From the NCBI GenBank assembly GCA_949987565.1, contig OX465103.1, positions 5,308,761-5,372,760 of the forward strand: a stretch of 64,000 nt of DNA, written 5' to 3'. Source of the DNA: Luidia sarsii. Lineage: Eukaryota > Echinodermata > Asteroidea > Paxillosida > Luidiidae. Of this stretch, positions 54,712 through 64,000 are shown piece after piece. The notes under the pieces were generated by a model. It did not search any database. It worked only from the letters and a program-made list of their open reading frames with translations, and had not been told where the DNA came from. The stretch's first letter is position 1. Each line of letters begins with the position of its first letter. The translations under genes were made by a program, and so were the position numbers.

Positions 54712-55089
54712 GTCGTTGATAAATTTGCATCATTTTTGTCAAAAAATGATGGTAGGGTATTTTTCTTCTGAGTAATTTTTTAGGTGGTATAATGACACCA
54801 TCGTTGTTGTATATCGCTTCTCTTCTTTTGATAAGAAAGGGGATTTCCCTTGAACGTATATATAGCTTTGTGTCCCGGTAATCCAAACTTTCTCTTTCCT
54901 GTGCATTTCACAAGCAGCAACCCCTAAGTCTCCCCCGTTGGAGAGTTGGAACTGTTTGCCATTCTCCGTATATGGGGACTTTCTGTTTGTGTCCAATACT
55001 TTCCTGACTGCTTACTGCTCACAAGGTCTCACTAGTATCTGGTGGCCCCGCTGTATTATAATCTCGAAACTGAACTTGGTATTTTCAGT

Positions 55090-55280
55090 ACTTAGATAAG
55101 ACTTGAAGGTATGCATGGTGGAAACAAACTTAGTGGGAGGTTTGCAGTGACACCGTGTATCTCTTCTCCTTCAAGATGTGTGGCTTTGAATAGAGCCGGA
55201 TCTTTTCAGAGCCACACTTCTTGAAAGAGAAGAAATACATGTATATGGTGTCACCGCATACCTTCCACTAAATTTATTTT
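55090..55280. mobile_element. foldback element, GGTTTGCGGTGACACC family
   Basis: GGAGGTTTGCAGTGACACCG and CTTCAAGATGTGTGGCTTTG on the left pair with CAGAGCCACACTTCTTGAAA and GGTGTCACCGCATACCTTCC on the right. This short version has little loop between the arms. Confidence 0.78.
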
Positions 55281-56069
55281 CAATGCTTGTTGTCATACTG
55301 CCTTTGTCTATGATGGCATCTTCACAATCAGTTTTGCCTTCTTAAGTTTGTCCACTTGCTCTGTAATACCAATGTGCAATTTTTCATCTGATATTTATTT
55401 GTGTCATTATGTCATTAAGTGTAACTGAAATCTATTTGAGGAAGGTCCCGCTAGGATCAAAATGTTGGACCTTCTAAATTTTCTAAGATTTGCATTCTTG
55501 TCAGTAGGTTCATGTCGTTTTGCAACTTGTTTTGTATATTACATGTAGTCATGTACATATTACTCTAATTAAGATAAATTCTTTTGAAAAATGGCAAGTA
55601 TAACTTAGACCAAACTCCATTCTCCAAGCCTCGAACTTAAGCAAAAAAGGGGCAGGCCACTTTGGCCTTGCCGTCATCAAAATTGCACTGGGCACCAAGG
55701 CCAACTCAAGGGGGCACCGAGGCCAACTCACTGTGGCATCAAAAGGCCAATCAAAAGGCCAAACCTTTATTTTACATTTTCATACAGCCAGTGTATACAC
55801 ATCAAATCTGTATAGTGTGTAGGTCACATAACACCATGTCGCCTTCCTTGTATACTGAAAAAAAAAATCAATTTTGTTTTGAAGGGTAGAAAGATGGGTG
55901 ACCTACATGTAAGCTTTGGCGGTTTTGGAAAAATCAAAACCGAAAAAAAACCCGGACCCTCGACTGGGTGGAACCGTAGAACCGTTGGGTTTTTTTTCAA
56001 TGAGAAACAAAATAAAATAAAAGAAAACTATAGAAAAAAACCACACAATTCCAATTTAGAACCCCATTA

Positions 56070-56867
56070 TTATCCCAATCCATGTTTTGTTTCGGTAGTA
56101 AAATAAATTGTACTTTTAGTAGCGTAACCGTCTCGCTAATACTTCTGGAAGTTCCGATCAGAGTAGCGCAGCGTACTCGTAGCAGCCATGCAGCCGCTGT
56201 GCACGTGTACTGTGCAGTATACAATGTGTGCAAGAACATGTTGTGTTACGTCGCATTGCAGCGCGTAGGCTGGTTTCGGCCCTACTGCTCCTGTAGTGTC
56301 GCTATGGCTTTACCTAGAGGCGGAAACCACACCTAGACTTGCCAACCTCGGTAACGTAGCGAAGGGAAATCGGTTATAACTAAAATGCGCTACTTTCATC
56401 GTTTGTCTCTGAGTGATGTTTCCGTGTAATTCAATATTATTCCCTTCGTCATTAATTTTGAAAGTGGTATAGATAGAAAGAAGAGAATACACGCTTCAAT
56501 TTAAGGGTAAAATCAACAGATTTGGACGATGTTTACCGGGTAGACGCTTGGCGGTCGAAAAACGCGAGTTTGACTTTTTTCCGCTGTTTTGGCTTGATCT
56601 TCCGTGGTGCCACACAGAGTGATTTTGCAAAAAATAATATGCAATTTTCAACTTCCGATATCTCAACAAATAAACAACAAATCCATCTAAAAAATTCTAC
56701 AATTCTAGAAAATACTTTTCTTATGAGGAGTGCGTACTTCGGTTGACGGCGAAACTCGAAACATCGCTATTACAACTGTAATAAACATTAGTTTAGTTGT
56801 TAGAAAACAACTGTAAGGACAGGTGGAAGTCTGCTAATCATTGTGCACGTGCCGAGTGCACACACAC
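56070..56867. repeat. dispersed repeat, second copy of 38945-39710
   Basis: TCCCAATC.ATGTTT, GTAGCGTAACCGTCTCGCTA, GGCTGGTTTCGGCCCTACTG and AACATCGCTA occur in the same order and spacing as in the segment at 38945-39710. The two copies are clearly homologous but diverged. The copy at 38945 lies inside a CAGGGATG element; the matching ends were not found around this one. Confidence 0.82.
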
Positions 56868-58419
56868 TGGTTGATCGGACAGCGTTCTCCACCATGATGA
56901 TCAGCCTCAACATAAATGTACGTGTACTGTACATAAGAGCGTTCGGCTAATGCCTAAAATGTCTGACACAAAACATTGTTGTTTTTGAATTCAAAAGAAA
57001 AAAACATTTTTAAAATAATGTTTGTATGCACGTACGGACGTTGCACGGATGTAGAGGTATAAATACAAAAGGGCACGTTGGCCAAGTTGGCCGCGACAAG
57101 TGTATTTTTTGAAGGGGCATCGCGGCCAAGTTGGAAGGGCACGCGGCCATTGGCCGCGGTGGCCGCGGTAAAGATCGAGGCCTGATTCTCCCTTCTCAGT
57201 TTCAAGTGCCGGTCTAGTCAAAGTTTTCTTTGCCAATTTTTTAAAATTTGAATTCCAATTTGCTAGATCCCCCAAAATGCTGTAGCCGGGTTTACAACTT
57301 ATTGCCGGTTACAGCCGAACAAAAAATGATGCTGTGATCCCTGGAGTCATGCAGCAGTAAATGGTTAAATGGTTCTGACTGGTGCCCCCCATCCCCACTG
57401 CTTGATCTCTCCCTAGTCCACCCACCAGCTTCCCTTTTCCCCTTCCTTCCAATCTCTTTTATTTTCTGTCCTTGTCATTCTGCAATTCAGAGGAGATCTC
57501 GCCGGGATCAACGAATTCCAGGCCCATCAAATCTTTCGGGATTAGCATCGATATAAATAAAACAAATTGCCACTTGGCTCTCAGATTTAAAATGAACACG
57601 TGTCATCGTAGAAAAAAAACCCACCAATATCAATCATGTATAAGGATCCCCTGAGTCTATTCGCTTTTTATTTTTAAAATGCCCCAGGTTAGCTGTCTGC
57701 TTAAAGCAAGCATCTTAATGCCCAGTCAGAGAAAGCGTTCTCCAATTTGATATGTCAATTCCATCAAGGAGGTCTTGCTGTGGAGTTAGAGAGTAGTCTT
57801 GTTAGATAGCATGCTGTGTTTGTAATAGGTTTTTTTTTCTTCTCCCTTCTTCTAAAGAGCAACGCATGCAGAGTGTGTGGGGGGGGTTTGAGGGTTGGCG
57901 GGAGGGGGGGGGGGAAGGCATCTTGTTTGACATTTGCGAGCATTCCTGGTGGAGCGTCGACCTGGGGACCAGTGGTAGATTATCAGCGTAAGATTGTACG
58001 GCCTTCTGGTTCCCCTCCTCCTCCTCCTCCTCCTTCTCCTCCTCCTCCTCCTCTTGTCAGATCGGTGGCTCTTGACGGTGCGCAGGGCCCGTGGAACTGA
58101 GTCCGTAAATGTAAAATGTCTGAAGATGCTGCAGTTGGGCCCCGTGCAGTGGGCCGTCCTTGCATGACCGTCTCTGCCTGCCCGTCGGCCATTTGATCTT
58201 GTTTTGCGTGTCGTAGATAAGTGGCCATGCGCTTTGCTGTGCGGCAATGGAGTACCTCACGTACATTGCGTAAGTCTGACGTTAGGGCCATGATTTTGGT
58301 GGATGGAAAAGCTGTGGTCCGGCGTTGATAGTTTTTGTTTTAGTGTGTGCCTACAGGTATGCCTGTTATCTACATCATGTACATGTGTGCTTAATGCTGT
58401 CAGCGCCTTGAAAATGTCA

Positions 58420-58690
58420 CAGCTCTCTCTTTCTTTCGCTCTCTCTCCCTTTCCCTCTGTCTCCCTCTCCTCCCTTTTCTTGCTATCTCTTCGATCTCTG
58501 TCTCTTTCTATCTGTCTCTCTCTGTCTCACTCACTGTCTCTGTTGGTCTCTCTGTCTCACGCACTGTTTCTGTTGGTCTCTCTGTCTCACTCTACCACTT
58601 TTCTACCTCTCTATTTCTTCTCTGTCTGTCTTCTTTTCTGTCTCCGTCTCTGTCTCTGTCTAACTCTGTTTCTCTTTGTCTCACTCTCTT
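58420..58690. repeat. TC-rich simple repeat (TCTGTCTC type)
   Basis: About 270 bp of TCTCTGTCTC-type pyrimidine sequence on the plus strand with few purines. It is simple sequence. Confidence 0.88.
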
Positions 58691-59344
58691 TAGGCTTTTG
58701 TCCCTTTTCCACTCCAGAATCAAAATGTTATGCCATATAAATTAAATTACTTCATTAAGATACAATATTTATATTTCAGGCCATTCTTGTCAGTCAGTAT
58801 TTTGCAGTTTGCAGCATTTTTTTTTCTTCAAAAAATGGGAAAAAGCAGTATTTTACATGTACTTGGTCCAGTCAAAGGTTTCTCTGTTCAACTTCCATCA
58901 AATATTTACAGTGAAATGGTCAGGTGTTGCCACCCTTGCGGAATCTCTCTCAGATGAAAGTTGGTTTTTAATCGGAGGTGACATGGCAGTCTCTTGCGAT
59001 TCGTTAGCGACTTGGAGGAGCGGTCTAGAGCCCTGCATCCTCAAGTAATCTTGTGCTGCAGGACGTGGGTTGGAGCCTGCCTGTCAAGGATTGCAATGGC
59101 TTGTGTCTTTGGAAGCAATTAGTGTTCATCAATTAGACGGCTTGAATGGTTTGGGTTTTTCAGCATGCATTTGTACCGTACATGTTGAAGGTGGCCAAGG
59201 CGGTGTGGTCTCAAGAGCCCCTTTGGAGTTTTCGTCGGCCAAATGTGAACCAACTGGCCTACCACCTTCTGTGTCGATGCATCAGGCATCATACATGTAA
59301 ATATCATGGGTCGTCACAATTATTGTCTACTGTATTAAAATATC

Positions 59345-59425
59345 AAAGTAGCTTTTTACTGGACCAGGACTTGAACAGGCCTCTTGTTTCATGTGCCAGT
59401 GCTCCACCACCCGGCCTATATCCAG
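59345..59425 (-). repeat. tRNA-like repeat, second family
   Basis: On the minus strand ATATAGGCCGGGTGGTGGAG and GGCCTGTTCAAGTCCTGGTC resemble the D-arm and T-arm of a tRNA. It resembles the copies at 10421 and 10866 and is probably a decayed SINE head. Confidence 0.45.
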
Positions 59426-59941
59426 CCCCTTAGGTGACGGCCTTCCCGAATAATCCCGCTACCTTTTGATTCTGCCGTGGGTGCCTGCTCGGAAGCAATT
59501 ATCCATTTGTCCACATGTCCTCCAGGAATCACGCCCCCGTTCTCATTCAGAAGCAGACAGCAGTAAGTCGTAAACCCCCGCTACATCTTTCTTGAGCGGT
59601 GGTGCCAGGCAGAAGCATTTAACCATTAACTGCCGTGTGTCTCCGGGGCTGGATTTCACAAAGCCTTACGATCCATCACAACTCAACTTACGATGGATAA
59701 CCCATCGTAAGTTGTGATAGACCGTATGGTTTCTGTTCATCGCTCGTCATCTTGCGATCGATCGTGAGTAACGATGAGATTGATGAAATCGTCCACGGGG
59801 ATCGCACCCCTCCATTTTCGTTCAGACGTAAACGACCAACATTTGCAAACCTGGCTGCAGCAATTCGGGGATCGCGCAAAACGGCCGCAGGTTTCTGGTT
59901 TATTTATCGAAAGCTTGTCTTTTTTCTTTTTCTTTTGACAG

Positions 59942-60012
59942 AATGAGGAGGAAGGATCGACTGGAATTTGAGAAGCAGGAGAACGGAGTGCCTCCAGCCT
60001 TTGCCAAGCCAG
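59942..60012 (+). CDS. RPTP exon j: cytoplasmic juxtamembrane segment
   Basis: This 71-bp exon follows CTTTTGACAG and ends at a GTAGTT donor (60013), the weakest donor in the gene. Its first base completes an Arg codon begun in the transmembrane exon. The peptide MRRKDRLEFEKQENGVPPAF then AKP starts with a basic stop-transfer cluster that anchors the helix on the cytoplasmic side. It links the membrane helix to the phosphatase domain and exits in phase 1, joining the exon at 60973 to give an Asp codon. Confidence 0.9.
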
Positions 60013-60972
60013 GTAGTTTTCTGTTGGTTACCGGTGGACGAAGAGTACCAGTCACGCAGAGTTGCACCTCGGCATGCGTGAACATTTCCTTTAAAAGTAA
60101 TCCTCCAACCCCCCCCACCCCCTATAAATAAAAAAGACCACAAGCCCCCCACCACCATTATCACTTGAAACCAACAGGCCCCCCCCCCCAAAAAAAAAAA
60201 AAAAAAAAAAAAAAAAACACCCCAAAAAGGTTCCTCTATTCAATAGACTAAGCAATCCTACCCCCCATTATTTTGACTTGACATGTTTTCAATGCAGTAT
60301 TGAATTTGAAGGTGTCTCATGACTCGGGACTTCCTGGATGACCCCGGACTCGAAAGCTACATGTATGGCTCGTACTGGGATTCAAAAGCTGGGACTCAAA
60401 AGATGAGACTCAAAAGCTGTGACTCAAAAGCTGGGACTCAAACTGTGACTCAAAAGCTGTGACTCAAAAGCTGTGACTCAAACTGTGACTCAAAAGCTGT
60501 GACTCAAAAGATGAGACTCAAAAGCTGTGACTCAAAAGCTGTGACTCAAACTGGGACTCAAAAACTGTGACTCAAAAGCTGTGACTCAAAAACTTACTCA
60601 AAAGCTGTGACTCAAACTGGGACTCAAAAGCTCTTACTCCGGACTTAGGACTCGAAAGCTGTGACTCGGACTTCAGACTTGGGACTCAGTAATTTGTGAC
60701 TGGACTACAAGTCTGCCCTTGACGTATCGTACACTGTGAGACTGAATTACTGCAGTTTATAAGTAGATATCCTAAAAATGCTAAATCAAATCCGCCCCTC
60801 ATTGATACTTTCCTCACTCTTTTACTAATCCTCCCGAGCCCCCGTCACAGATGTTTCAAGGATTGAGAAGGGTTCAGGCTCAATGACTACCAATGGCAGC
60901 TTGGAATCTGGACGATTCTGGCGACCTTTCTATTTGTTTTGTTTTTACCCTCCGTCCTGTTTTCTATGCTAG
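60013..60972. repeat. intron 10 with a 14-bp GCTGTGACTCAAAA minisatellite
   Basis: Between about 60365 and 60690 the 14-bp unit GCTGTGACTCAAAA and shortened forms repeat some twenty times. A C-run meeting an A-run of about 30 lies at 60180-60218. The remaining intron shows nothing else. Confidence 0.88.
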
Positions 60973-61070
60973 ATGAACTGGAGGAGCCACCCATTCCGGT
61001 TAGCAAGTTTGAGGCCCACGTCATAGCCAACCACGCAGACAGCGACGGCGGCTTTGCCACAGAGTACGAG
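60973..61070 (+). CDS. RPTP exon k: start of the tyrosine phosphatase domain
   Basis: This 98-bp exon follows TTTTCTATGCTAG and ends GAG at a GTGAGG donor (61071). It enters in phase 1 and exits in phase 0. The peptide ELEEPPIPVSKFEAHVIAN is followed by HADSDGGFATEYE. The P-I-P-V-x-x-F-x-x-H-V segment and the G-F-x-x-E-Y-E helix form the wedge and first helices that open a receptor phosphatase D1 domain. The HAD.D.GF..EYE pattern recalls insect PTP99A and vertebrate PTPRG/PTPRZ (from memory of the family). Confidence 0.92.
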
Positions 61071-63549
61071 GTGAGGCCTAGCGGTCGGGTCTTGTCAAGA
61101 CAGCGGATGGCATCATACCGCCATTGGCTTATCCCTATAGGCTTCTGTGTGCCTGCATTGCGATTTGCAGTTCGAGATGTGGTTGGTGGTGTAGAGTCTT
61201 CGGAGCAAGGCCGGCATAGCTACGTACCGGTAGGGCCAATCACGATAGCTGGGTTCCCGTCTGCGGCTCGGGCTTTGTTCCTGTGACACGTACAACCCGA
61301 AAATTATCAGTTTTTGTGGCTTGAAGCTTGTTCTTTAATGCCTGTGACTTAAAAAAAGAAAGAAAAAAATGACCAAAATGCAAATTTCAAATAAAGTTAG
61401 GGACCATGGGTTTGGTATGTCAGCGGTAAGACTCTGACATGCTACCCAAGTTGAGTAGAGAGACATTGCCACTGACACTTGGGGGGGGGGAACAAGCTCT
61501 CTGTCACCCACAGTGGCGATCAATCTGTAGAGCTGGAGCAGAGAAATTTGAGAAACGGCATCAAGCAGCTCCAGAGTTTCTTGTATGGCTCGCCACGCCG
61601 CTCGAGACCAAATGCTTCAAAGCGACGCTCGTGCCTGTCAAGTCTGCCGCCATTTGCTACTACTATTACTAAGGCCCATCGTTCCCAGTGGAGCAGAGGC
61701 CGTCGACGACCCCTCGCCGTCGCACTCTGTAACGGGCTGCTCTTTGCTATTCCCGTCCGGTCGGTACCCTTGCTGCTTCAGCTCTGCCTCAGTGTCTTGC
61801 CGCAAGCTGTTTGCGAGGCCGGCCTCTCTCTCTCTCTCTCTCTTGCCCTGCGGGTTTTCAGATCAGGGCTTGGCGTGTGGTGCTGGATGCTGGATGCATC
61901 CGGCGTTTTGTTGCCGTTCACATTTGCTCAGGCTTGCTCAGCCGTCGCAGGACGCATCCTAACCTTCACCAGCGACGATCAGACAGAAAACGAGATCAGT
62001 GGGATTTGACAGCTCAGACCATCGGAGCGATCTGTGCACTGACCGCGCTTGCTCCAGAGAACTCCCCTCCTCCATGTCCGCAGTGAAGGAGTTCTTCTCC
62101 TCGTCCGGGGACAAACGGGCCTCGTCACTTTGATGCCGACTAGAGAATGGGATTTCCTGCGCCGAGGGTCGGATGAAAGCCGCTTGGCACAGTGCCTAAG
62201 CACGGAGGAAAGAAGGGAATCACAAACTAATCTCCACCAGCTACTTAAAGAGAGGTTTGGAAACCAACAGACAAAAGACAAACCTTCCATGGGTCTCTCA
62301 GAGGCGTTTTGTCAAATCATCTTCTTCTTTCCTTTTTTTTTTTAATTGCTGGGTCTTACTGCAAAGATCCCTGTCACTGGAGTCCAGATCAGAGGGGCTT
62401 TTTGGACGCAGGGAAAAAACAAGGAAAAAGGCTTTAGATTGATGAAGCGGTTGCTGTAGTTGTTGAGGACAGGCGGGCAAGTGAGGCTAGCGGAGGGGGG
62501 GGGGGGGAGGGGGGAATCGATGAGAACCTACAGGCATCACATTCCTATTTTGGAGGAATCATTCCTCTTTTGGGTATTGTTTGTTGTTCTTCACAACAGA
62601 TTCTGATTTTGGGCTTGGATGGATATACACATGCATTCCTATGTAGTTTGCTCTGTGATTCCTCTTTTTTTTTTAAGCAGAAGTATTCCTAATTTCCTTT
62701 AAGATTGGTTGGCAGCTATGGCATCAGATCTCACCGCTGCTTGGCTGTTCAGACAGCGGGCGACACGTGCCGGGTTTGGGGGACGAAGCCTGTCTGGCCA
62801 GAGGGGCAAAAAAAATGTCCCGGGACGAAGAAGAAGGATCTTAACAGTGTCTGCAGATTGGCACAAAGCTTTCTAGTCTGTAAAAAGAAGCCCCCCCCAA
62901 AAAAAAAATAAAAAAATAAAAATTGCCTCAACTGTAGATGTTCGGATGCTAGCAGGACCATTTCTCAAAGGCAGACGTGCATGCATTCTGTCTTTGGAGA
63001 AGGTCCTGCTGGGGTCCAAACATGCCCTCTGCAAAATCTTGAAATTATTTTTTTGGTCATAGAAGTCAGCACACAGTATACAAGATTCTTTAAATAATCA
63101 AAAGGGGGGGGTGATGGAAAGATTGACTAAACCTCAGACTGGAACTGGCTTTGGCTTTGTGTTTTGGGGGTTTGTTTTTTTCAACAGCAGGCATGAAATC
63201 ATTTTCTTTCAGGAATTGATTCTGTTTTTCGTAAACAAAAAAACCCTAATATTTAGTACAAGTTCCCATCCACCTGATCTATTTAGGTGGGGGTCGTAAG
63301 TATTAACTGTTGTTCATGTATATCTGCTAGGGACCACTTCAAAGTACTTACAGGGTTGTAATATTTTGGCATTTCATGTAGTGCTAGGTTTTTGAAGGAG
63401 GAGACGTACATGAGAATACGTAGGTATACAAGGATAAGTACATACATGTATGTGTATCTATCGCAGTCTGAACATTCTTTATCTTTTCTCTCACCCCTTC
63501 ACCTACCCCAACCCTCCCCCCTTCCACCCACGACCCCCCACCCCTCCAG
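61071..63549. other. intron 11 of the visible gene
   Basis: The intron contains a diverged hairpin-unit pair near 62930-63030 (CATTTCTCAAAGGCAG..GAGAAGGTCCTGCTGGG), G-runs near 61480 and 62496, and a CT tract near 61820. The part from 61080 to 62300 has several short open frames on both strands, but none has family features or fits the gene's phase. Confidence 0.75.
62930..63030. repeat. inverted pair of hairpin units, diverged
   Basis: GTTCGGATGCTAGCAGGACC, TTTCTCAAAGGCAGACG and then TCTTTGGAGAAGGTCCTGCT and GGGTCCAAACATGCCCTC form a decayed copy of the palindrome at 47332. A T-run and GTCAGCACACAGTATAC follow, like other family members. Confidence 0.65.
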
Positions 63550-63640
63550 GATATCCAACGGGTCAGCACGAGTTACCCGGCTCTCTCCAGCACCGACCCC
63601 TGTCTGAAGCACAAGAACAGATACACCAACATCGTGGCCT
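63550..63640 (+). CDS. RPTP exon l: second phosphatase-domain exon
   Basis: This 91-bp exon follows CCACCCCTCCAG in phase 0 and ends one base into a codon at a consensus GTAAGT donor (63641). The peptide DIQRVSTSYPALSSTDPC continues LKHKNRYTNIVA. The K-N-R-Y-x-N-I-x-A motif is the phosphotyrosine-recognition region found near the start of every classical tyrosine phosphatase domain; its Tyr lines the active-site cleft. The catalytic loops (WPD, HCSAG..R) must be in exons beyond the window. The preceding KH favours the PTPRG/PTPRZ-like group, with moderate confidence. Confidence 0.95.
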
Positions 63641-64000
63641 GTAAGTCAGTCCTGGCAAGGGGCTTAGCGGCACTAGAGCCTCTAAAGCTGTGTCCTCACT
63701 GGACTCTTTGAGACGATTGTGTAATGTAAAATGGCCAAATGTAACCACTGTCCGCACACAGACTTTCGACACGGGAACATTTTTTTTTACCGAGACCGAT
63801 GTAGAAGTATCCGAGCTGGCAGTGTAACGACTTCAAAACAAATGCAAAATGCACGCTTGCCAGCCTGTGTAGCATGATCTCGATTGCACGGCCGGATGCA
63901 AGGCTGGATGTACGCTTTCCTGTGTGCCGCGTTCACTGACTCACTGCACTGTCCCGCACTGTGTGGACATTGCTTTAAAGTTTCTATGAAATATATATAT
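63641..64000. other. start of the next intron
   Basis: This intron sequence follows the donor at 63641 and runs to the end of the window. No repeat family or exon was recognised in it. Confidence 0.7.

Larger units (their letters stand above)
44530..59941. other. intron 9 of the visible gene (15.4 kb)
   Basis: Separates the transmembrane and juxtamembrane exons. It contains G-rich sequence (45470-45615), a CCCT microsatellite (45955-46195), a 117-bp palindrome (47332-47448), foldback copies (45105, 49433, 50922, 52178, 55090), a GGGCCC element with a nested TTAA MITE (51139-51885), an inverted repeat (51979-52168), a piggyBac-like element (52576-53273), a TTAA MITE (54315-54711), a repeat shared with intron 8 (56070-56867) and a CT tract (58420-58690). 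The stretches 46200-47280, 47460-49420 and 57350-58290 show nothing I can name. Confidence 0.78.

Noticed and set aside
61479..62009. 176-codon plus-strand frame in intron 11
   Set aside because: It contains low-complexity Ser/Leu, has no family resemblance, and does not fit the phase 0 junction between the exons at 60973 and 63550.

Overview
This is a non-coding-rich eukaryotic genomic window carrying part of one large multi-exon gene on the + strand. Twelve exons between 3026 and 63640 splice together in a continuous reading frame, with a GT donor and an AG acceptor at every junction and matching phases throughout. Together they encode about 542 residues of a receptor-type protein tyrosine phosphatase (RPTP). 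The order is four fibronectin type III (FN3) domains, each split over two exons (3026+9266, 11891+12629, 13613+16089, 30394+37440), a short Ser/Thr-rich stalk with a transmembrane helix (44370), a basic juxtamembrane exon (59942), and the first two exons of a tyrosine phosphatase domain (60973, 63550). The 5' part of the gene and most of the catalytic domain lie outside the window. The start of the phosphatase domain (a GF..EYEDIQ block followed by KHKNRY.NIVA) is most like the PTPRG/PTPRZ and insect PTP99A group; that is a judgement from memory of the family, not a search.

A thirteenth candidate exon (29116-29269) has an ATG, a hydrophobic segment and a perfect GTAAGT donor. It ends in the phase needed to join the exon at 30394, the start of FN3 domain 4. 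It could be an alternative first exon giving a short receptor with one FN3 domain.

The rest, over 95 percent of the window, is intron packed with repeats. There are minisatellites with periods of 78, about 85, about 73, about 26, 35 (roughly 68 copies), 21 and 14 bp, and very long pyrimidine or purine tracts. There are tRNA-derived SINE-like copies, the 3' end of a non-LTR retrotransposon with an in-frame stop, and several families of non-autonomous DNA elements with terminal inverted repeats. The clearest of these are a CAGGGATG family with 6-bp target duplications, a TTAAAGGCCC family, two piggyBac-like elements with TTAA ends, and a foldback family sharing GGTTTGCGGTGACACC. Several are nested, and two of the insertions can be checked against an empty site inside this window. 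Two of the hairpin families carry motifs resembling hammerhead ribozyme cores. Palindromic ACATGT tracts recur throughout.

The organism is a metazoan. The style of repeats and the RPTP suggest a marine invertebrate, perhaps a non-vertebrate deuterostome (echinoderm, hemichordate or amphioxus), but nothing here proves the lineage. No bacterial operon, CRISPR array, viral gene or rRNA gene was seen. I did not find a new multi-gene system; the unusual content is the possible alternative promoter and the repeat biology.
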